From Flavobacterium sp. 123 (GTDB taxonomy: Bacteria > Bacteroidota > Bacteroidia > Flavobacteriales > Flavobacteriaceae), in contig NZ_RBXD01000001.1 in assembly GCF_003634825.1 (NCBI RefSeq), positions 1,138,501 through 1,202,500 on the forward strand: 64,000 bases of DNA. Reading direction: 5' to 3'. The notes under the pieces are model-generated. The model saw only the letters and a program-made list of their open reading frames with translations, made no database searches and was not told the DNA's origin. Below, in pieces: positions 55,069 through 64,000 of the stretch. The translations under genes and the position numbers were made by a program. Position 1 is the first letter of the stretch, and each line of letters starts with the position of its first letter.

Positions 55069-55697
55069 TGAAAACTTTTTTAGACATAGAAAATTGGAAC
55101 CGAAAAGAACACTTTAAGTTTTTCAAACAAATGGAAGAGCCTTTTTTTGGTGTAACCGTTGAAATTGATTGTACCAAAGCTTATGCAACGTCCAAAGAGC
55201 TAAAAACTTCTTTTTTTATTTATTATTTACATAAAACTTTAGTTGCAGTAAATGCAATTGAACCTTTTAGATATAGAATTTTAGAAGATCAAATTGTTAT
55301 TAACGACAGAATAGATGGTTCTGCAACAATCGGTAGAGCAGACAATACTTTTGGCTTTTCATTGATAGAATACCACCCAGACTATAGCATTTTTGAGCAA
55401 ATTGCTACTACCGAAATTGAACGCATTCAAAACACTACAGGACTTTTTACTAGAGCCTTTGAAGAGGATAATGTCATTCATTTTTCGGCCATTCCTTGGG
55501 TAAATTTTACTTCTCTTTCTCACGCTAGAAGCTATACTTTTCCGGATAGTTGTCCAAAAATTTCTTTTGGAAAAATGAGAATTTCGGAAAATGGGAAAAA
55601 AACTATGCCTATGTCTATACATGTACATCATGGATTAATGGATGGTTTTCATGTAGGGCAAATGGTAGATTATTTTCAAGAGCAAATGAACAAATAA
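55068..55697 (+). CDS. Type A chloramphenicol acetyltransferase-like protein
   Basis: This 209-residue CatA-family enzyme has the C-terminal signature HHGLMDGFHVGQ with catalytic H188 and D192. The N-terminal FKQMEEPFFGVTVEID block is typical. Type A enzymes acetylate chloramphenicol with acetyl-CoA. It shares one base with the HAD gene and is translationally coupled. There is no mobile element, so it may be an ancestral chromosomal gene with another substrate. Confidence 0.88.
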   Translation: MKTFLDIENWNRKEHFKFFKQMEEPFFGVTVEIDCTKAYATSKELKTSFFIYYLHKTLVAVNAIEPFRYRILEDQIVINDRIDGSATIGRADNTFGFSLIEYHPDYSIFEQIATTEIERIQNTTGLFTRAFEEDNVIHFSAIPWVNFTSLSHARSYTFPDSCPKISFGKMRISENGKKTMPMSIHVHHGLMDGFHVGQMVDYFQEQMNK

Positions 55698-55731
55698 AAA
55701 AAAGCACTCCTAAACAGAGTGCTTTTTTTAA
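55695..55731 (+). terminator. Terminator after the CAT-like gene
   Basis: The stem AAAAAGCACTC/GAGTGCTTTTT with a six-base loop and a T-run overlaps the stop region of the CAT-like gene. It can also serve the convergent ssb gene. Confidence 0.85.
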
Positions 55732-55750
55732 AAAATAATCAAAATTAGTT

Positions 55751-56083
55751 CTACTTCCCTAATAAAAGAATATCATTGGCAACGACTTCTGTAATGTATC
55801 GTTTTTCCCCATTTTTATCTTCGTAGCTTCTATGTGTTAGTTTGCCTTCAATTGCAATTTCTTTGCCTTTGGTCACATATTTTTCGATGATTTCAGCAGT
55901 TTTACCCCAAGCTACGACTTTGTGCCATTCGGTTTGTTCTACCTTTTCTCCTTTTTCATTTTTATACGTATCGTTTGTAGCGATTGTCAAATTAGCAACT
56001 TTTTTTCCTCCATCGAGATTTTTGATTTCTGGATCGTTCCCAACATGTCCTATTAATTGTACTTTGTTTCTCATTGCATTCAT
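55751..56083 (-). CDS. ssb: Single-stranded DNA-binding protein, short form
   Basis: The 110-residue protein has an OB-fold (RNKVQLIGHVGNDPEIKN, TEWHKVVAWGKTAEIIEKYV, KGKEIAIEGKLTHRSYEDKN). It ends at ANDILLLGK, right after the OB-fold, with no acidic DDDIPF-type tail. That tail normally recruits repair proteins. This short form is therefore probably a second SSB rather than the main replication one; a main copy would have to lie elsewhere. Confidence 0.93.
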   Translation of the reverse strand: MNAMRNKVQLIGHVGNDPEIKNLDGGKKVANLTIATNDTYKNEKGEKVEQTEWHKVVAWGKTAEIIEKYVTKGKEIAIEGKLTHRSYEDKNGEKRYITEVVANDILLLGK

Positions 56084-56289
56084 GGCGTGTAAATTTTAAA
56101 TGTTAGTGTATATATCGTGTTGAATCATTGTTTTAAATCAACAAGGCAAAGATGCGATGACTTGCAATTATTATTCGGTTACTAACTGTTTACTTTCGGT
56201 TGTAACTATTTGTAAGCGTTTGTAAATGGAAAATTTTATTTATATTTGATTGACTTTAAGTTTTTTATTTAATAAAAATCCTTTAAACC

Positions 56290-56640
56290 ATGCTGAAATC
56301 CTGTTTAGAATGTGGAGAAAAAATTGTTGGTCGAGAGGACAAAAAGTTTTGTAGCGACGGCTGTCGTAATGCTTACAATAATAAAATAAATAAAGACAGT
56401 ACAAACTTCATGCGTAACATAAATAATAAATTACGCAAAAATTACCGCATTTTATCAGAACTGAATGTTGAAGGAAAATCCAAAACTACTCGTGCCAAAT
56501 TATTAAGCAAGGGTTTTGACTTTGAATTTTTTACCAATATTTTGAATACCAAATCTGGAAATACTTATTATTTTTTATATGACCAAGGTTACCTACCCTT
56601 GGAGAATGACATCTTTATGCTTGTTAAAAAAGATATTTAA
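56290..56640 (+). CDS. Small zinc-ribbon protein
   Basis: The 116-residue protein opens with a zinc-ribbon pattern C5-x2-C8...C21-x3-C25 (CLECGEK, FCSDGCRNAY). A basic helical body follows. The family is DUF2116-like, of unknown function; it may bind nucleic acid. It is 24 bases before the M28 peptidase gene and may share its transcript. Confidence 0.75.
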   Translation: MLKSCLECGEKIVGREDKKFCSDGCRNAYNNKINKDSTNFMRNINNKLRKNYRILSELNVEGKSKTTRAKLLSKGFDFEFFTNILNTKSGNTYYFLYDQGYLPLENDIFMLVKKDI

Positions 56641-56664
56641 TAAATACCACACCCCAAAAATACC

Positions 56665-59058
56665 ATGAAAAAAGATTACTCATCCCTTCTATCAGTAGCA
56701 TTTATCCTAGGATTCCTGGGCTTGCTATTTTCGACAATTATGCCATTGTGGACCTCTTCTGAGAGTGATTCACTTTCAGAATTTTCTACAAACAGAGCTT
56801 TAGCACAAGTGGACGCTATTTCGAAAAAACCTCATTTTGTGGGTTCCAAAAACCACGAAGAAGTTGCCAATTATCTTGTGAAAGAACTTCAAAAATTAGG
56901 CTTGGAAACTTCCCTTCAAGAAGGATATACTTTAAGTGACTGGGGAAATCTAGTGAAATCTAAAAATATTTTAGCCCGAATAAAAGGAACTAACAACTCC
57001 AAAGCGCTATTGTTACTTTCACATTATGACAGCGCACCACATTCCTATTCGCATGGCGCAAGTGATGCAGGCTCAGGCGTAGCAACAATTCTGGAAGGCG
57101 TTCGTACTTTTTTATACAATAAAACGCCACACAAAAACGATGTGATAATCTTATTTTCTGATGCAGAAGAATTAGGTTTAAATGGAGCCGCTCTTTTTGT
57201 AACGCAACACCTATGGGCAAAAGAAATAGGCTTAGTTTTAAACTTTGAAGCCAGAGGCACTTCCGGACCAAGTTATATGTTAATGGAAACTAACAAAGGA
57301 AATGCAGGTTTAGTAAAAGAATTTTCTGCTGCAAAAACACCCTGCCCTGCTTCAAATTCCCTGATGTATAGCATTTATAAAATGTTACCAAACGATACTG
57401 ATTTAACCGTTTTTAGAGAACAAGGAAATATTCAAGGGTTCAACTTTGCTTTCATCGACGATCATTATAATTATCATACGGCTCAAGATGACATCCACCA
57501 TTTAAACAAAAATACCTTAGCGCATCAAGGAACATATTTGATGCCGCTACTAAATTATTTTTCGAATACGGATTTGAATAGCACTCAAACTTCAGATGAT
57601 GACGTCTATTTTACAATTCCATATAGTTTTATTCACTATCCTTTTAGTTGGGTTATGCCTATGACTATAATTGCTTTTATACTCTTGATTGTTTTTATTT
57701 TCTTCGGAATTGGAAAACGATTAATTTCAATTCAAGAAGTGGGAAAAGGATTTATTCCATTATTAGGTGCTGTAATTACATCTGGGTTAGTCACTTTTTT
57801 TGGATGGAAAGCACTACTACAAATCTATCCACAATACAATGATTTATTAAATGGATTTACGTACAATGGTCACGCCTATATTGCCGCTTTTGTATTGTTA
57901 AGCATTGCCATTTGTTTCCTTTTTTACAACCGATTTTCGGCTAAGAAAATAACTATGAATCATTATATTGCGCCATTATTGATTTGGATTATCATCAATG
58001 GGGTTCTTGCAAATGTTTTAAAAGGAGCAGGATTTTTGATTATTCCAGTGTATTTTGGACTATTTTCTTTTGGGGTATTTATCCTAACACAAAAATCAAA
58101 ATGGATGCTAAATCTCTTTTTTAGTATTCCAGCCTTGCTTATTATTGCGCCATTTATTCAAATGTTTCCAATAGGTTTAGGACTTAAAGTTTTATTTGGA
58201 AGTGCTATTCTTACGGTATTAACTTTTGGCTTATTATTGCCTCTTTTTGGTGCTTACGCCAAAAAAGGAGCTTGGTTCTTTGTGTTTTTTATAGCTTCGA
58301 TTGCTTTTTTTGCGAAAGCACATTACACCTCTGGTTATGAATTTGGGAAAGCAAAATCAAACAGTTTATTATACATTTATAACGCTGATACTAATGCCGC
58401 TAATTGGGTAACTTACGACACCAATCTGGATTCATGGACCAAATCTTATTTGGGTGAAAACCCTAAAAAAGAAAATTTCATGAAAGAAACACCTTTGTTT
58501 AGCAAATACAATTCTGTTTTCACTTATGCTGCCGAAGCTCCTAAAACAGCCGTTCAAAAACCAACAATTGAATTTCTTCAAGATCAAATTGTGGGAAATC
58601 AACGGCATTTAAAAATCCGAATATCTCCTAATCGAAAAGTAAATCGATATGATATTTTTGCCAATGAAAATATGATTCTTCAAAATTTCATAGCCAATGG
58701 TACAAAAGCCTTGGGGCAAAAAGGTTCTAAATACAACCGAAATGGCAAGAAAATATTGAGTTATTATGTAGTTGGGAACGAGCCTTTGGAGATGCAATTT
58801 AGCATGAATTCCAAATCTGTTTTTGATATGGAATTACTGGAAAGCTCTTTTGATTTAATTACAAATCCTTTGTTTAAAATGAAAAAAAGAGAAAATTGGA
58901 TGATGCCAACACCTTTCGTTTTGAATGACGCAGTGGTAATTAAACAGCGTATAAAACCAAGTCCGGTAGTGCCCGCAAAAACTTTAAATAATGGCATTGT
59001 AAGTGCTGTTGTGAAAGATAGTGCTTCGGTGGTAAGGGATAGTTTGAAATTGCAATAA
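56665..59058 (+). CDS. M28 family membrane metallopeptidase
   Basis: This 797-residue protein has an N-terminal membrane helix, then a zinc peptidase domain, then about eight membrane helices and a C-terminal domain. Ligands are H120 and D122 in SHYDSAPHS, D134 in SDAGSG, E168/E169 in SDAEELG and E195 in FEARG. It resembles Fxna/ERMP1-type M28 enzymes of bacteria. The substrate is unknown; an aminopeptidase role in the periplasm is likely. Confidence 0.9.
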   Translation: MKKDYSSLLSVAFILGFLGLLFSTIMPLWTSSESDSLSEFSTNRALAQVDAISKKPHFVGSKNHEEVANYLVKELQKLGLETSLQEGYTLSDWGNLVKSKNILARIKGTNNSKALLLLSHYDSAPHSYSHGASDAGSGVATILEGVRTFLYNKTPHKNDVIILFSDAEELGLNGAALFVTQHLWAKEIGLVLNFEARGTSGPSYMLMETNKGNAGLVKEFSAAKTPCPASNSLMYSIYKMLPNDTDLTVFREQGNIQGFNFAFIDDHYNYHTAQDDIHHLNKNTLAHQGTYLMPLLNYFSNTDLNSTQTSDDDVYFTIPYSFIHYPFSWVMPMTIIAFILLIVFIFFGIGKRLISIQEVGKGFIPLLGAVITSGLVTFFGWKALLQIYPQYNDLLNGFTYNGHAYIAAFVLLSIAICFLFYNRFSAKKITMNHYIAPLLIWIIINGVLANVLKGAGFLIIPVYFGLFSFGVFILTQKSKWMLNLFFSIPALLIIAPFIQMFPIGLGLKVLFGSAILTVLTFGLLLPLFGAYAKKGAWFFVFFIASIAFFAKAHYTSGYEFGKAKSNSLLYIYNADTNAANWVTYDTNLDSWTKSYLGENPKKENFMKETPLFSKYNSVFTYAAEAPKTAVQKPTIEFLQDQIVGNQRHLKIRISPNRKVNRYDIFANENMILQNFIANGTKALGQKGSKYNRNGKKILSYYVVGNEPLEMQFSMNSKSVFDMELLESSFDLITNPLFKMKKRENWMMPTPFVLNDAVVIKQRIKPSPVVPAKTLNNGIVSAVVKDSASVVRDSLKLQ

Positions 59059-59069
59059 CAAAAATATAA

Positions 59070-59873
59070 ATGACACAAATTAGTATTCTTGGTTGCGGTT
59101 GGTTAGGTTTGCCTTTGGCGAAAGCCTTATTAGAAAAAGGATTTTTAATTAACGGTTCTACAACATCTGAAGAGAAAATTTTGACGTTGAAAAACAAAGG
59201 AATCAATCCATTTTTGATTCGGCTTGACAGCCAAAATGTAGTAGGTGAAATGGACCGTTTTCTTAAAGGAAGCACTACTTTAATTATTGATATTCCACCG
59301 AAATTAAGAGGAAATTCCACGGAAGACTTTGTTGGAAAAATTCAAAATTTAATCCCACACCTAGAAAATTCAACACTTAAAAATGTGCTTTTTATTAGCT
59401 CCACTTCTGTTTATGGTGAAAACAACACCATCATAACCGAAGAAACAACTACTAATCCTGATACCGAAGGCGGGAGACAATTAGTAAAAGCGGAAGCACT
59501 TTTGCAAAAAAACAGTCATTTTAAAACCACTATTTTACGTTTTGGTGGCTTAATTGGCGAAGACCGAAATCCTGTGAAATTTTTATCCGGTAGAGAAAAT
59601 ATTGAAAACCCTGAAGCACCAATTAACTTGATTCATCAGGAAGATTGCATTGGTATTATTTTGAAAATTTTAGAAACAGATTCTTGGAATGAAACTTTCA
59701 ATGCAGTAACTCCTTTTCACCCTTCCCGAGAGCAATATTATACCCAAAAAGCAACCGATTTAAATTTAGTACCGCCAAAATTTAATACCAAAAACGCTTC
59801 CAAAGGAAAAACAGTTTTGAGTTACAAAATAGAATCCGTATTAAAGTATACTTTTGCAAAAACAAATTTGTAG
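59070..59873 (+). CDS. NAD(P)-dependent epimerase/dehydratase-like SDR
   Basis: The 267-residue protein has the Rossmann motif ISILGCGWLGLPLAKALLEK. Its LFISSTSVYGENN holds the catalytic Ser and Tyr of the extended SDR family. It resembles E. coli YeeZ. The substrate is unknown. It starts 11 bases after the M28 gene, and its end is one base before the likely TTG start of the next gene. Confidence 0.85.
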   Translation: MTQISILGCGWLGLPLAKALLEKGFLINGSTTSEEKILTLKNKGINPFLIRLDSQNVVGEMDRFLKGSTTLIIDIPPKLRGNSTEDFVGKIQNLIPHLENSTLKNVLFISSTSVYGENNTIITEETTTNPDTEGGRQLVKAEALLQKNSHFKTTILRFGGLIGEDRNPVKFLSGRENIENPEAPINLIHQEDCIGIILKILETDSWNETFNAVTPFHPSREQYYTQKATDLNLVPPKFNTKNASKGKTVLSYKIESVLKYTFAKTNL

Positions 59874-59874
59874 A

Positions 59875-60816
59875 TTGAGAACTAAAATTAAAAACGCCTT
59901 TCTATCTAAAGTCAACACTATTGGACTTCCAATTTTAGCGTTGTGCTGGGTAAGTTTTTTTTGGGGTACCACTTGGATTGCTTCAAAAGAAGGGGTGAAA
60001 CATATGCCTGCTTTGCAATTAGCCGCAATTAGACAATTCATTGGAGGTGGAATTTATCTTTGTTTTTTTATGTTCAAAAAAACACCTTGGCCAAAAGGGA
60101 AGCAATGGAAATCCATCCTTATTCTAAGTGTTTTGAATTTTGTTTTAAGTAACGGCTTAAGTACTTGGGGCGTAAAATATATCAGTAGTGGTTTAGGCGC
60201 AATTATTGGCGCTCTTGTTCCTTTGTGGGTAGTAATTATTAGTCTTTTTTCGGGAGAGCGATTGGCCCGATTAGCGATTTTTGGATTAATTGTTAGTTTT
60301 GGTGGAGTATGCGTAATTTTTTACGATCACTTAAGTGATTTTTTGCTGCCTGATTTTAGATTTGGAATTTTTATTTCAATAATATCTACTTTGACATGGG
60401 CATTTGGTTCGTTATATACTAAAAAAAAGGCCGCCAGTTTCAATCCTTATTTTAGTTTAGGATTACAAATGTTTCTATCTAGTATTTTACTATTTGCTTT
60501 TACTGGCGCCACTGGAACCTCTGTGAGTTTAAGTTCAATTCCGATGATTTCATGGCTTTCCATTGCTTATTTAGTGTTTTTTGGTTCTGTCCTGACTTTC
60601 ATAGCATTTATCTATGCGTTGCAACATCTACCTGCTGCAATAAACAGTATTTATGCCTATATCAATCCAATTATTGCCGTGATTTTAGGCTCTTTTATTT
60701 TTGGAGAACCACTCACAATTGCCTTAGCCATTGGAGGCGGAGTAACCTTATTTGGTTTGTATTTGGTTAATTTTTCCATGAGAAAAAACCGAAATAAAAT
60801 TAATCCCAATCTGTAA
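59875..60816 (+). CDS. DMT-superfamily (EamA) transporter
   Basis: The 313-residue protein has about ten membrane helices in two EamA repeats (ILALCWVSFFWGTTWIASK, INSIYAYINPIIAVILGSFI). No ATG lies before the first helix, so a TTG start at 59875, one base after the previous stop, is chosen. Family members export amino acids or other metabolites. The substrate is unknown. Confidence 0.85.
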   Translation: MRTKIKNAFLSKVNTIGLPILALCWVSFFWGTTWIASKEGVKHMPALQLAAIRQFIGGGIYLCFFMFKKTPWPKGKQWKSILILSVLNFVLSNGLSTWGVKYISSGLGAIIGALVPLWVVIISLFSGERLARLAIFGLIVSFGGVCVIFYDHLSDFLLPDFRFGIFISIISTLTWAFGSLYTKKKAASFNPYFSLGLQMFLSSILLFAFTGATGTSVSLSSIPMISWLSIAYLVFFGSVLTFIAFIYALQHLPAAINSIYAYINPIIAVILGSFIFGEPLTIALAIGGGVTLFGLYLVNFSMRKNRNKINPNL

Positions 60817-60895
60817 AAGCCTTTTTGCTTTGGCTTCACTAAAGTTAAAATTAGAATAAATCAGAAAGACATCCTTTTTTGAAACTGTCATTTTG

Positions 60896-60903
60896 TATTT
60901 TTG
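60896..60903 (+). promoter_or_regulatory. -7 box of the SCO gene
   Basis: TATTTTTG matches TAnnTTTG and lies 32 bases before ATG 60935. A longer frame from 60893 includes this box, which favours the later start. Confidence 0.55.
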
Positions 60904-60934
60904 CAGCCATAAACACAACTCGAATAACAGACAG

Positions 60935-61600
60935 ATGAAAGCATTTTTTTATAAATACCGAAAATTCTTTGGCGTGCTATTGGTATTTTCAATCATTACA
61001 ATATCTTTATTCTACTCTGCTTTAAAACCAAAAAAAACGCTTCCTATATTCAATCCTTCTGATGTAAATCCTGAATTAGTAGACAGCACCGTACAGTATA
61101 TAAGCAAATACCATACAATCGCTGATTTTTCATTTGTCAATCAAAACGGAAAAACAATTACCCAAAAAGACTATGAAGGCAAAGTTTATGTCGCGGATTT
61201 TTTCTTCACTACCTGCGGTTCTATTTGCCCAAAAATGACAACTAATTTAGTTGAAGTCCAAAAAGCCATTATCAATAATCCAAAAGTAATGTTGCTTTCG
61301 CACACCGTTTTTCCAGAAACGGATAGTGTTCCTGTGTTAAAAGCCTATGCGATAAAAAATGGGGTTATTGACAGTAAATGGAATCTAGTTACAGGTGATA
61401 AAAAAGAGATTTATACTATGGCTAGAAAGTCCTATTTAGCCGTTAAATTAGGAAGACCTGAACAATTATATGATATGGTTCACACCGAAAATTTTGTTTT
61501 GGTAGACCAAAAAAAACGTGTTCGCGGTTTTTATGATGGCACCAAAAAAGAAGATATTCAAAAATTGATTTCCGACATCGATTATCTATGTACTGAATAA
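60935..61600 (+). CDS. SCO family copper chaperone
   Basis: This 221-residue protein has one N-terminal membrane helix and a thioredoxin-like fold outside it. The copper-binding residues are C94 and C98 in TTCGSICPK and H183 in MVHTENF. SCO proteins help load copper into cytochrome c oxidase. No cox genes adjoin it. Confidence 0.92.
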   Translation: MKAFFYKYRKFFGVLLVFSIITISLFYSALKPKKTLPIFNPSDVNPELVDSTVQYISKYHTIADFSFVNQNGKTITQKDYEGKVYVADFFFTTCGSICPKMTTNLVEVQKAIINNPKVMLLSHTVFPETDSVPVLKAYAIKNGVIDSKWNLVTGDKKEIYTMARKSYLAVKLGRPEQLYDMVHTENFVLVDQKKRVRGFYDGTKKEDIQKLISDIDYLCTE

Positions 61601-61686
61601 ACTGATTTATAGTAATTTGATTTAATTAATAAAACAGTATCTCCTAAAGAATTACTCTAGTTAATTTACTATTAAAAGTTAGAAAA

Positions 61687-61702
61687 AATGATAATTATCA
61701 TT
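61687..61702. promoter_or_regulatory. Fur-box-like palindrome upstream of feoAB
   Basis: AATGATAATTATCATT is a perfect 16-base palindrome with the GATAAT/ATTATC half-sites known for Fur. It lies just upstream of the -7 box of feoA. Binding is inferred, but its place before an iron-uptake operon is strong support. Confidence 0.7.
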
Positions 61703-61722
61703 CGTTTTAGCTTTAAAATATG

Positions 61723-61730
61723 TATTTTTG
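61723..61730 (+). promoter_or_regulatory. -7 box of feoA
   Basis: TATTTTTG matches TAnnTTTG, 26 bases before the feoA start, with the Fur-like palindrome covering the -33 region. Confidence 0.7.
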
Positions 61731-61756
61731 CAATCTTAATTCAATCTAAATAAGGT

Positions 61757-61993
61757 TTGCAAACAACCCTAAATACGCTCAAAAAAGGCGAGAAAGCCAT
61801 TATAAAAGACTTTGACATTGACACAGTTCCTTTAAAATTATTGGAAATGGGTTGCTTGCCAGGTAATATGGTAGAATTACTTCAAATAGCCCCTTTTGGA
61901 GATCCTTTATATTTGAATATTAATGGCTCACATGTAGCTATTCGTGTTGAAACTGCAAAAGAAATCGAAGTTGAAATAATCAAAAACAACTAA
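61757..61993 (+). CDS. feoA: FeoA family iron transport protein
   Basis: The 78-residue protein is an SH3-like FeoA (LKKGEKAIIKDFDIDTVPLKLLEMGCLPGNMVELL). It assists FeoB in ferrous iron uptake. The start is TTG at 61757, as no ATG precedes the family N-terminus. It overlaps feoB by one base. Confidence 0.92.
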   Translation: MQTTLNTLKKGEKAIIKDFDIDTVPLKLLEMGCLPGNMVELLQIAPFGDPLYLNINGSHVAIRVETAKEIEVEIIKNN

Positions 61994-64000
61994 TGCTTAG
62001 CAATCACAATATCAATGTAGCTTTAATAGGGAATCCAAATGTAGGGAAGACATCTGTATTCAACCAACTGACTGGTTTAAACCAACAAGTGGGAAATTAT
62101 CCTGGAATTACTGTTGAAAAAAAGATTGGGTTTTGCAAATTACCTAACAATTACAAAGCTAACATTCTGGATTTACCCGGAACGTATAGTCTAAATGCCA
62201 GTTCAATTGATGAAAATGTTGTCATTGAATTGTTATTGAATAAAAACGACAAATTATATCCTGACGTTGCTCTTGTTGTAACCGATGTAGAAAATTTGAA
62301 ACGAAATTTACTGCTTTTTACACAAATAAAAGATTTAGAAATTCCAACTATATTAGTCATTAACATGGCTGATAGAATGAAGTACAAAGGGATTACGCTA
62401 AACATTCCTTATCTTGAAGAACATCTAAAAACAAAAATTGCCCTAATAAGTTCTCGAAAAGGTTTTGGAATCGAAGAACTGAAAAAATTAATTGTTAGTT
62501 ATAAAACAATACCTAGCGAGCCTTGCTTGAATGCTTCAAGTATTGATCCAGAATATTTCAATAATCTTCGTAAAACATTTCCGAACCAGCTCTTGTATAA
62601 ATTATGGTTGGTGATCACTCAGGATGTTAATTTTCTAAACTTAGACCGTAACGAAATTCGAAATTCTTTTACAAGACCTCATTCTGATTTAAAGCGTTTA
62701 CAACAAAAAGAAACCATCAAAAGATACCAATTTATCAATGATGTTTTGAAAGAAGGTTTAAAAATTGACACCTCAGTTGCTAGAGATTTTCGTTCTAAAC
62801 TAGATCGCGTATTGACACATAAAGTGTGGGGATATGTCATTTTCTTTATCATATTATTTGGTATTTTTCAATCCATATTTGAATGGTCCAAAATTCCAAT
62901 GGATTTTATCGATACCACTTTTGCTTCTTTGAGCGCTTTAGCTGGTGAAAAACTACCTGCAGGTGTTTTGACAAATTTAATTTCGCAGGGAATTATTCCA
63001 GGAATAGGAGGAATTTTAATTTTTATTCCACAAATTGCCTTTCTGTTTCTGTTTATTTCAGTGCTGGAAGAAAGTGGTTATATGAGTCGTGTCGTTTTTT
63101 TGATGGACAAGATTATGAGGAAATTTGGTTTATCCGGCAAAAGTATTGTACCCCTAATTTCAGGAACTGCTTGTGCCATTCCAGCTATTATGGCCACACG
63201 AAACATTGAAAACTGGAAAGAAAGACTCATTACAATATTAGTAACTCCATTTACAACTTGTTCTGCAAGGCTACCCGTTTACGCAATAATTATTGCATTA
63301 GTTATTCCAGATAATCGCATTTTTGGAATCATCAATATGCAAGGATTGACCTTAATGTTGTTGTATTTATTAGGTTTTGGAATGGCGATATTCTCCGCTT
63401 ATATTTTGAATAAAATTTTAAAAATAAAAGGCAAAACCTATTTTATTGTTGAAATGCCAAATTACAAATTGCCTATGTTCAAAAACGTAGCTATTAATGT
63501 AATTGAGAAAACCAAAGCATTTATTTTTGGCGCAGGAAAAATAATCTTAGCGATTTCAATCGTTTTGTGGTTCTTGGCATCCTATGGCCCTGGTGAAAAA
63601 TTCAAAAATGCAGAACAAATTATTGTTGAAAAACACGCCACAAATCCTATTCCTGCTTCGCAATTACAAAACGAAATTGCCTCTCAAAAATTAGAGAATT
63701 CATACATTGGTTTAATGGGTAAAACTATTGAACCTGTCATTTCGCCTTTGGGTTACGATTGGAAAATTGGTATTGCCATTATCAGTTCCTTTGCTGCCAG
63801 AGAAGTTTTTGTAGGAACACTTGCAACCATTTACAGCGTAGGAGATAGTGACAATGAAAATACAATTAAGAATAAAATGCAGGCAGAAATAAATCCAGAA
63901 ACGGGCCAAAAAATATTCAATTTTGCCTCAGGAATATCCTTGCTTTTGTTTTATGCATTTGCCATGCAATGCGCCAGTACACTTGCCATAACAAGAAAAG
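61993..64000 (+). CDS. feoB: Ferrous iron transporter FeoB, N-terminal part
   Basis: The frame is open from ATG 61993 to the window edge (about 669 codons, no stop). The G1 loop GNPNVGKTS (13-21), G3 DLPGTYSL and G4 NMAD are in the cytosolic GTPase domain. The membrane part has the gate motifs (SGTACAIPAIMATR, TPFTTCSARLPVYA). FeoB imports Fe2+ across the inner membrane. It is co-transcribed with feoA behind a Fur-like site. Confidence 0.96.
   Translation, partial: MLSNHNINVALIGNPNVGKTSVFNQLTGLNQQVGNYPGITVEKKIGFCKLPNNYKANILDLPGTYSLNASSIDENVVIELLLNKNDKLYPDVALVVTDVENLKRNLLLFTQIKDLEIPTILVINMADRMKYKGITLNIPYLEEHLKTKIALISSRKGFGIEELKKLIVSYKTIPSEPCLNASSIDPEYFNNLRKTFPNQLLYKLWLVITQDVNFLNLDRNEIRNSFTRPHSDLKRLQQKETIKRYQFINDVLKEGLKIDTSVARDFRSKLDRVLTHKVWGYVIFFIILFGIFQSIFEWSKIPMDFIDTTFASLSALAGEKLPAGVLTNLISQGIIPGIGGILIFIPQIAFLFLFISVLEESGYMSRVVFLMDKIMRKFGLSGKSIVPLISGTACAIPAIMATRNIENWKERLITILVTPFTTCSARLPVYAIIIALVIPDNRIFGIINMQGLTLMLLYLLGFGMAIFSAYILNKILKIKGKTYFIVEMPNYKLPMFKNVAINVIEKTKAFIFGAGKIILAISIVLWFLASYGPGEKFKNAEQIIVEKHATNPIPASQLQNEIASQKLENSYIGLMGKTIEPVISPLGYDWKIGIAIISSFAAREVFVGTLATIYSVGDSDNENTIKNKMQAEINPETGQKIFNFASGISLLLFYAFAMQCASTLAITRK

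Noticed and set aside
1..64000. tRNA, rRNA, insertion sequences and prophage
   Set aside because: I looked for typical tRNA arms, transposase motifs and phage genes and saw none; short tRNA genes could still be missed by eye.

Overview
The window is about 33 % G+C chromosomal DNA from a member of the Flavobacteriaceae, most likely Flavobacterium or a close relative. Signs of this are the Bacteroidetes promoter box TAnnTTTG upstream of many genes, the absence of clear Shine-Dalgarno sites, an IPExxxVDY protein beside pyk, a bifunctional OlsF-like aminolipid acyltransferase, a patatin/Omp85 fusion, a solitary CarboxypepD-regulatory TonB receptor and a LytTR regulator. Most of the window is housekeeping and envelope genes in short operons. 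I see no tRNA, rRNA, insertion sequence, prophage or CRISPR array.

Layout. 1-1890: a small minus-strand signalling-like locus, made of a LytTR regulator with Glu at the usual phospho-acceptor position, an exported 93-residue protein of four identical 14-residue repeats, and the start of a lipoprotein. 2326-9740: glyS, a comF-like gene, superoxide dismutase, a long PurF-like amidotransferase, a PfkB kinase, rnhA and purN. 9916-15272: acpP-fabF-rnc, IPExxxVDY-pyk and a Bax-inhibitor-like membrane protein. 15345-18006: dinB, a CYTH protein, RlpA and a small membrane protein. 18051-29666: TonB receptor, pgi, M23 peptidase, DUF3108, patatin/Omp85 and uvrC. 29783-38076: AstE/AspA-like hydrolase, PLP decarboxylase, 5-formyl-THF cyclo-ligase, an AsmA-like/GT51 glycosyltransferase, aldo-keto reductase, OmpA-like lipoprotein and exonuclease III. 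38281-49866: OlsF-like acyltransferase, TM2 protein, 2-hydroxyacid dehydrogenase, nhaA, Dabb protein, proC, mgtE-rsmA, DUF4286, TPR protein and serS. 50092-61600: a DMP19-like protein, a small basic protein, a beta-barrel protein, metG, a 130-bp tandem repeat, HAD phosphatase, type A chloramphenicol acetyltransferase, a tail-less SSB, zinc-ribbon protein, M28 membrane peptidase, epimerase, DMT transporter and SCO protein. 61687-64000: a Fur-box-like palindrome and feoA-feoB, with feoB running off the end.

The most interesting points are: (i) the repeat-peptide gene next to the LytTR regulator, with direct repeats at 20-21 bp spacing in the DNA between them, which together look like a peptide-signalling circuit; (ii) four 130-bp units between metG and the HAD gene, three of whose junctions fuse the start of the HAD gene to the end of metG at a shared ten-base word, with a ~60-bp palindrome inside each unit; (iii) the same palindrome family at two other intergenic sites; and (iv) a probable three-hairpin small RNA or attenuator near 25130-25250. 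All functional statements are from sequence reading alone; no database search was run.
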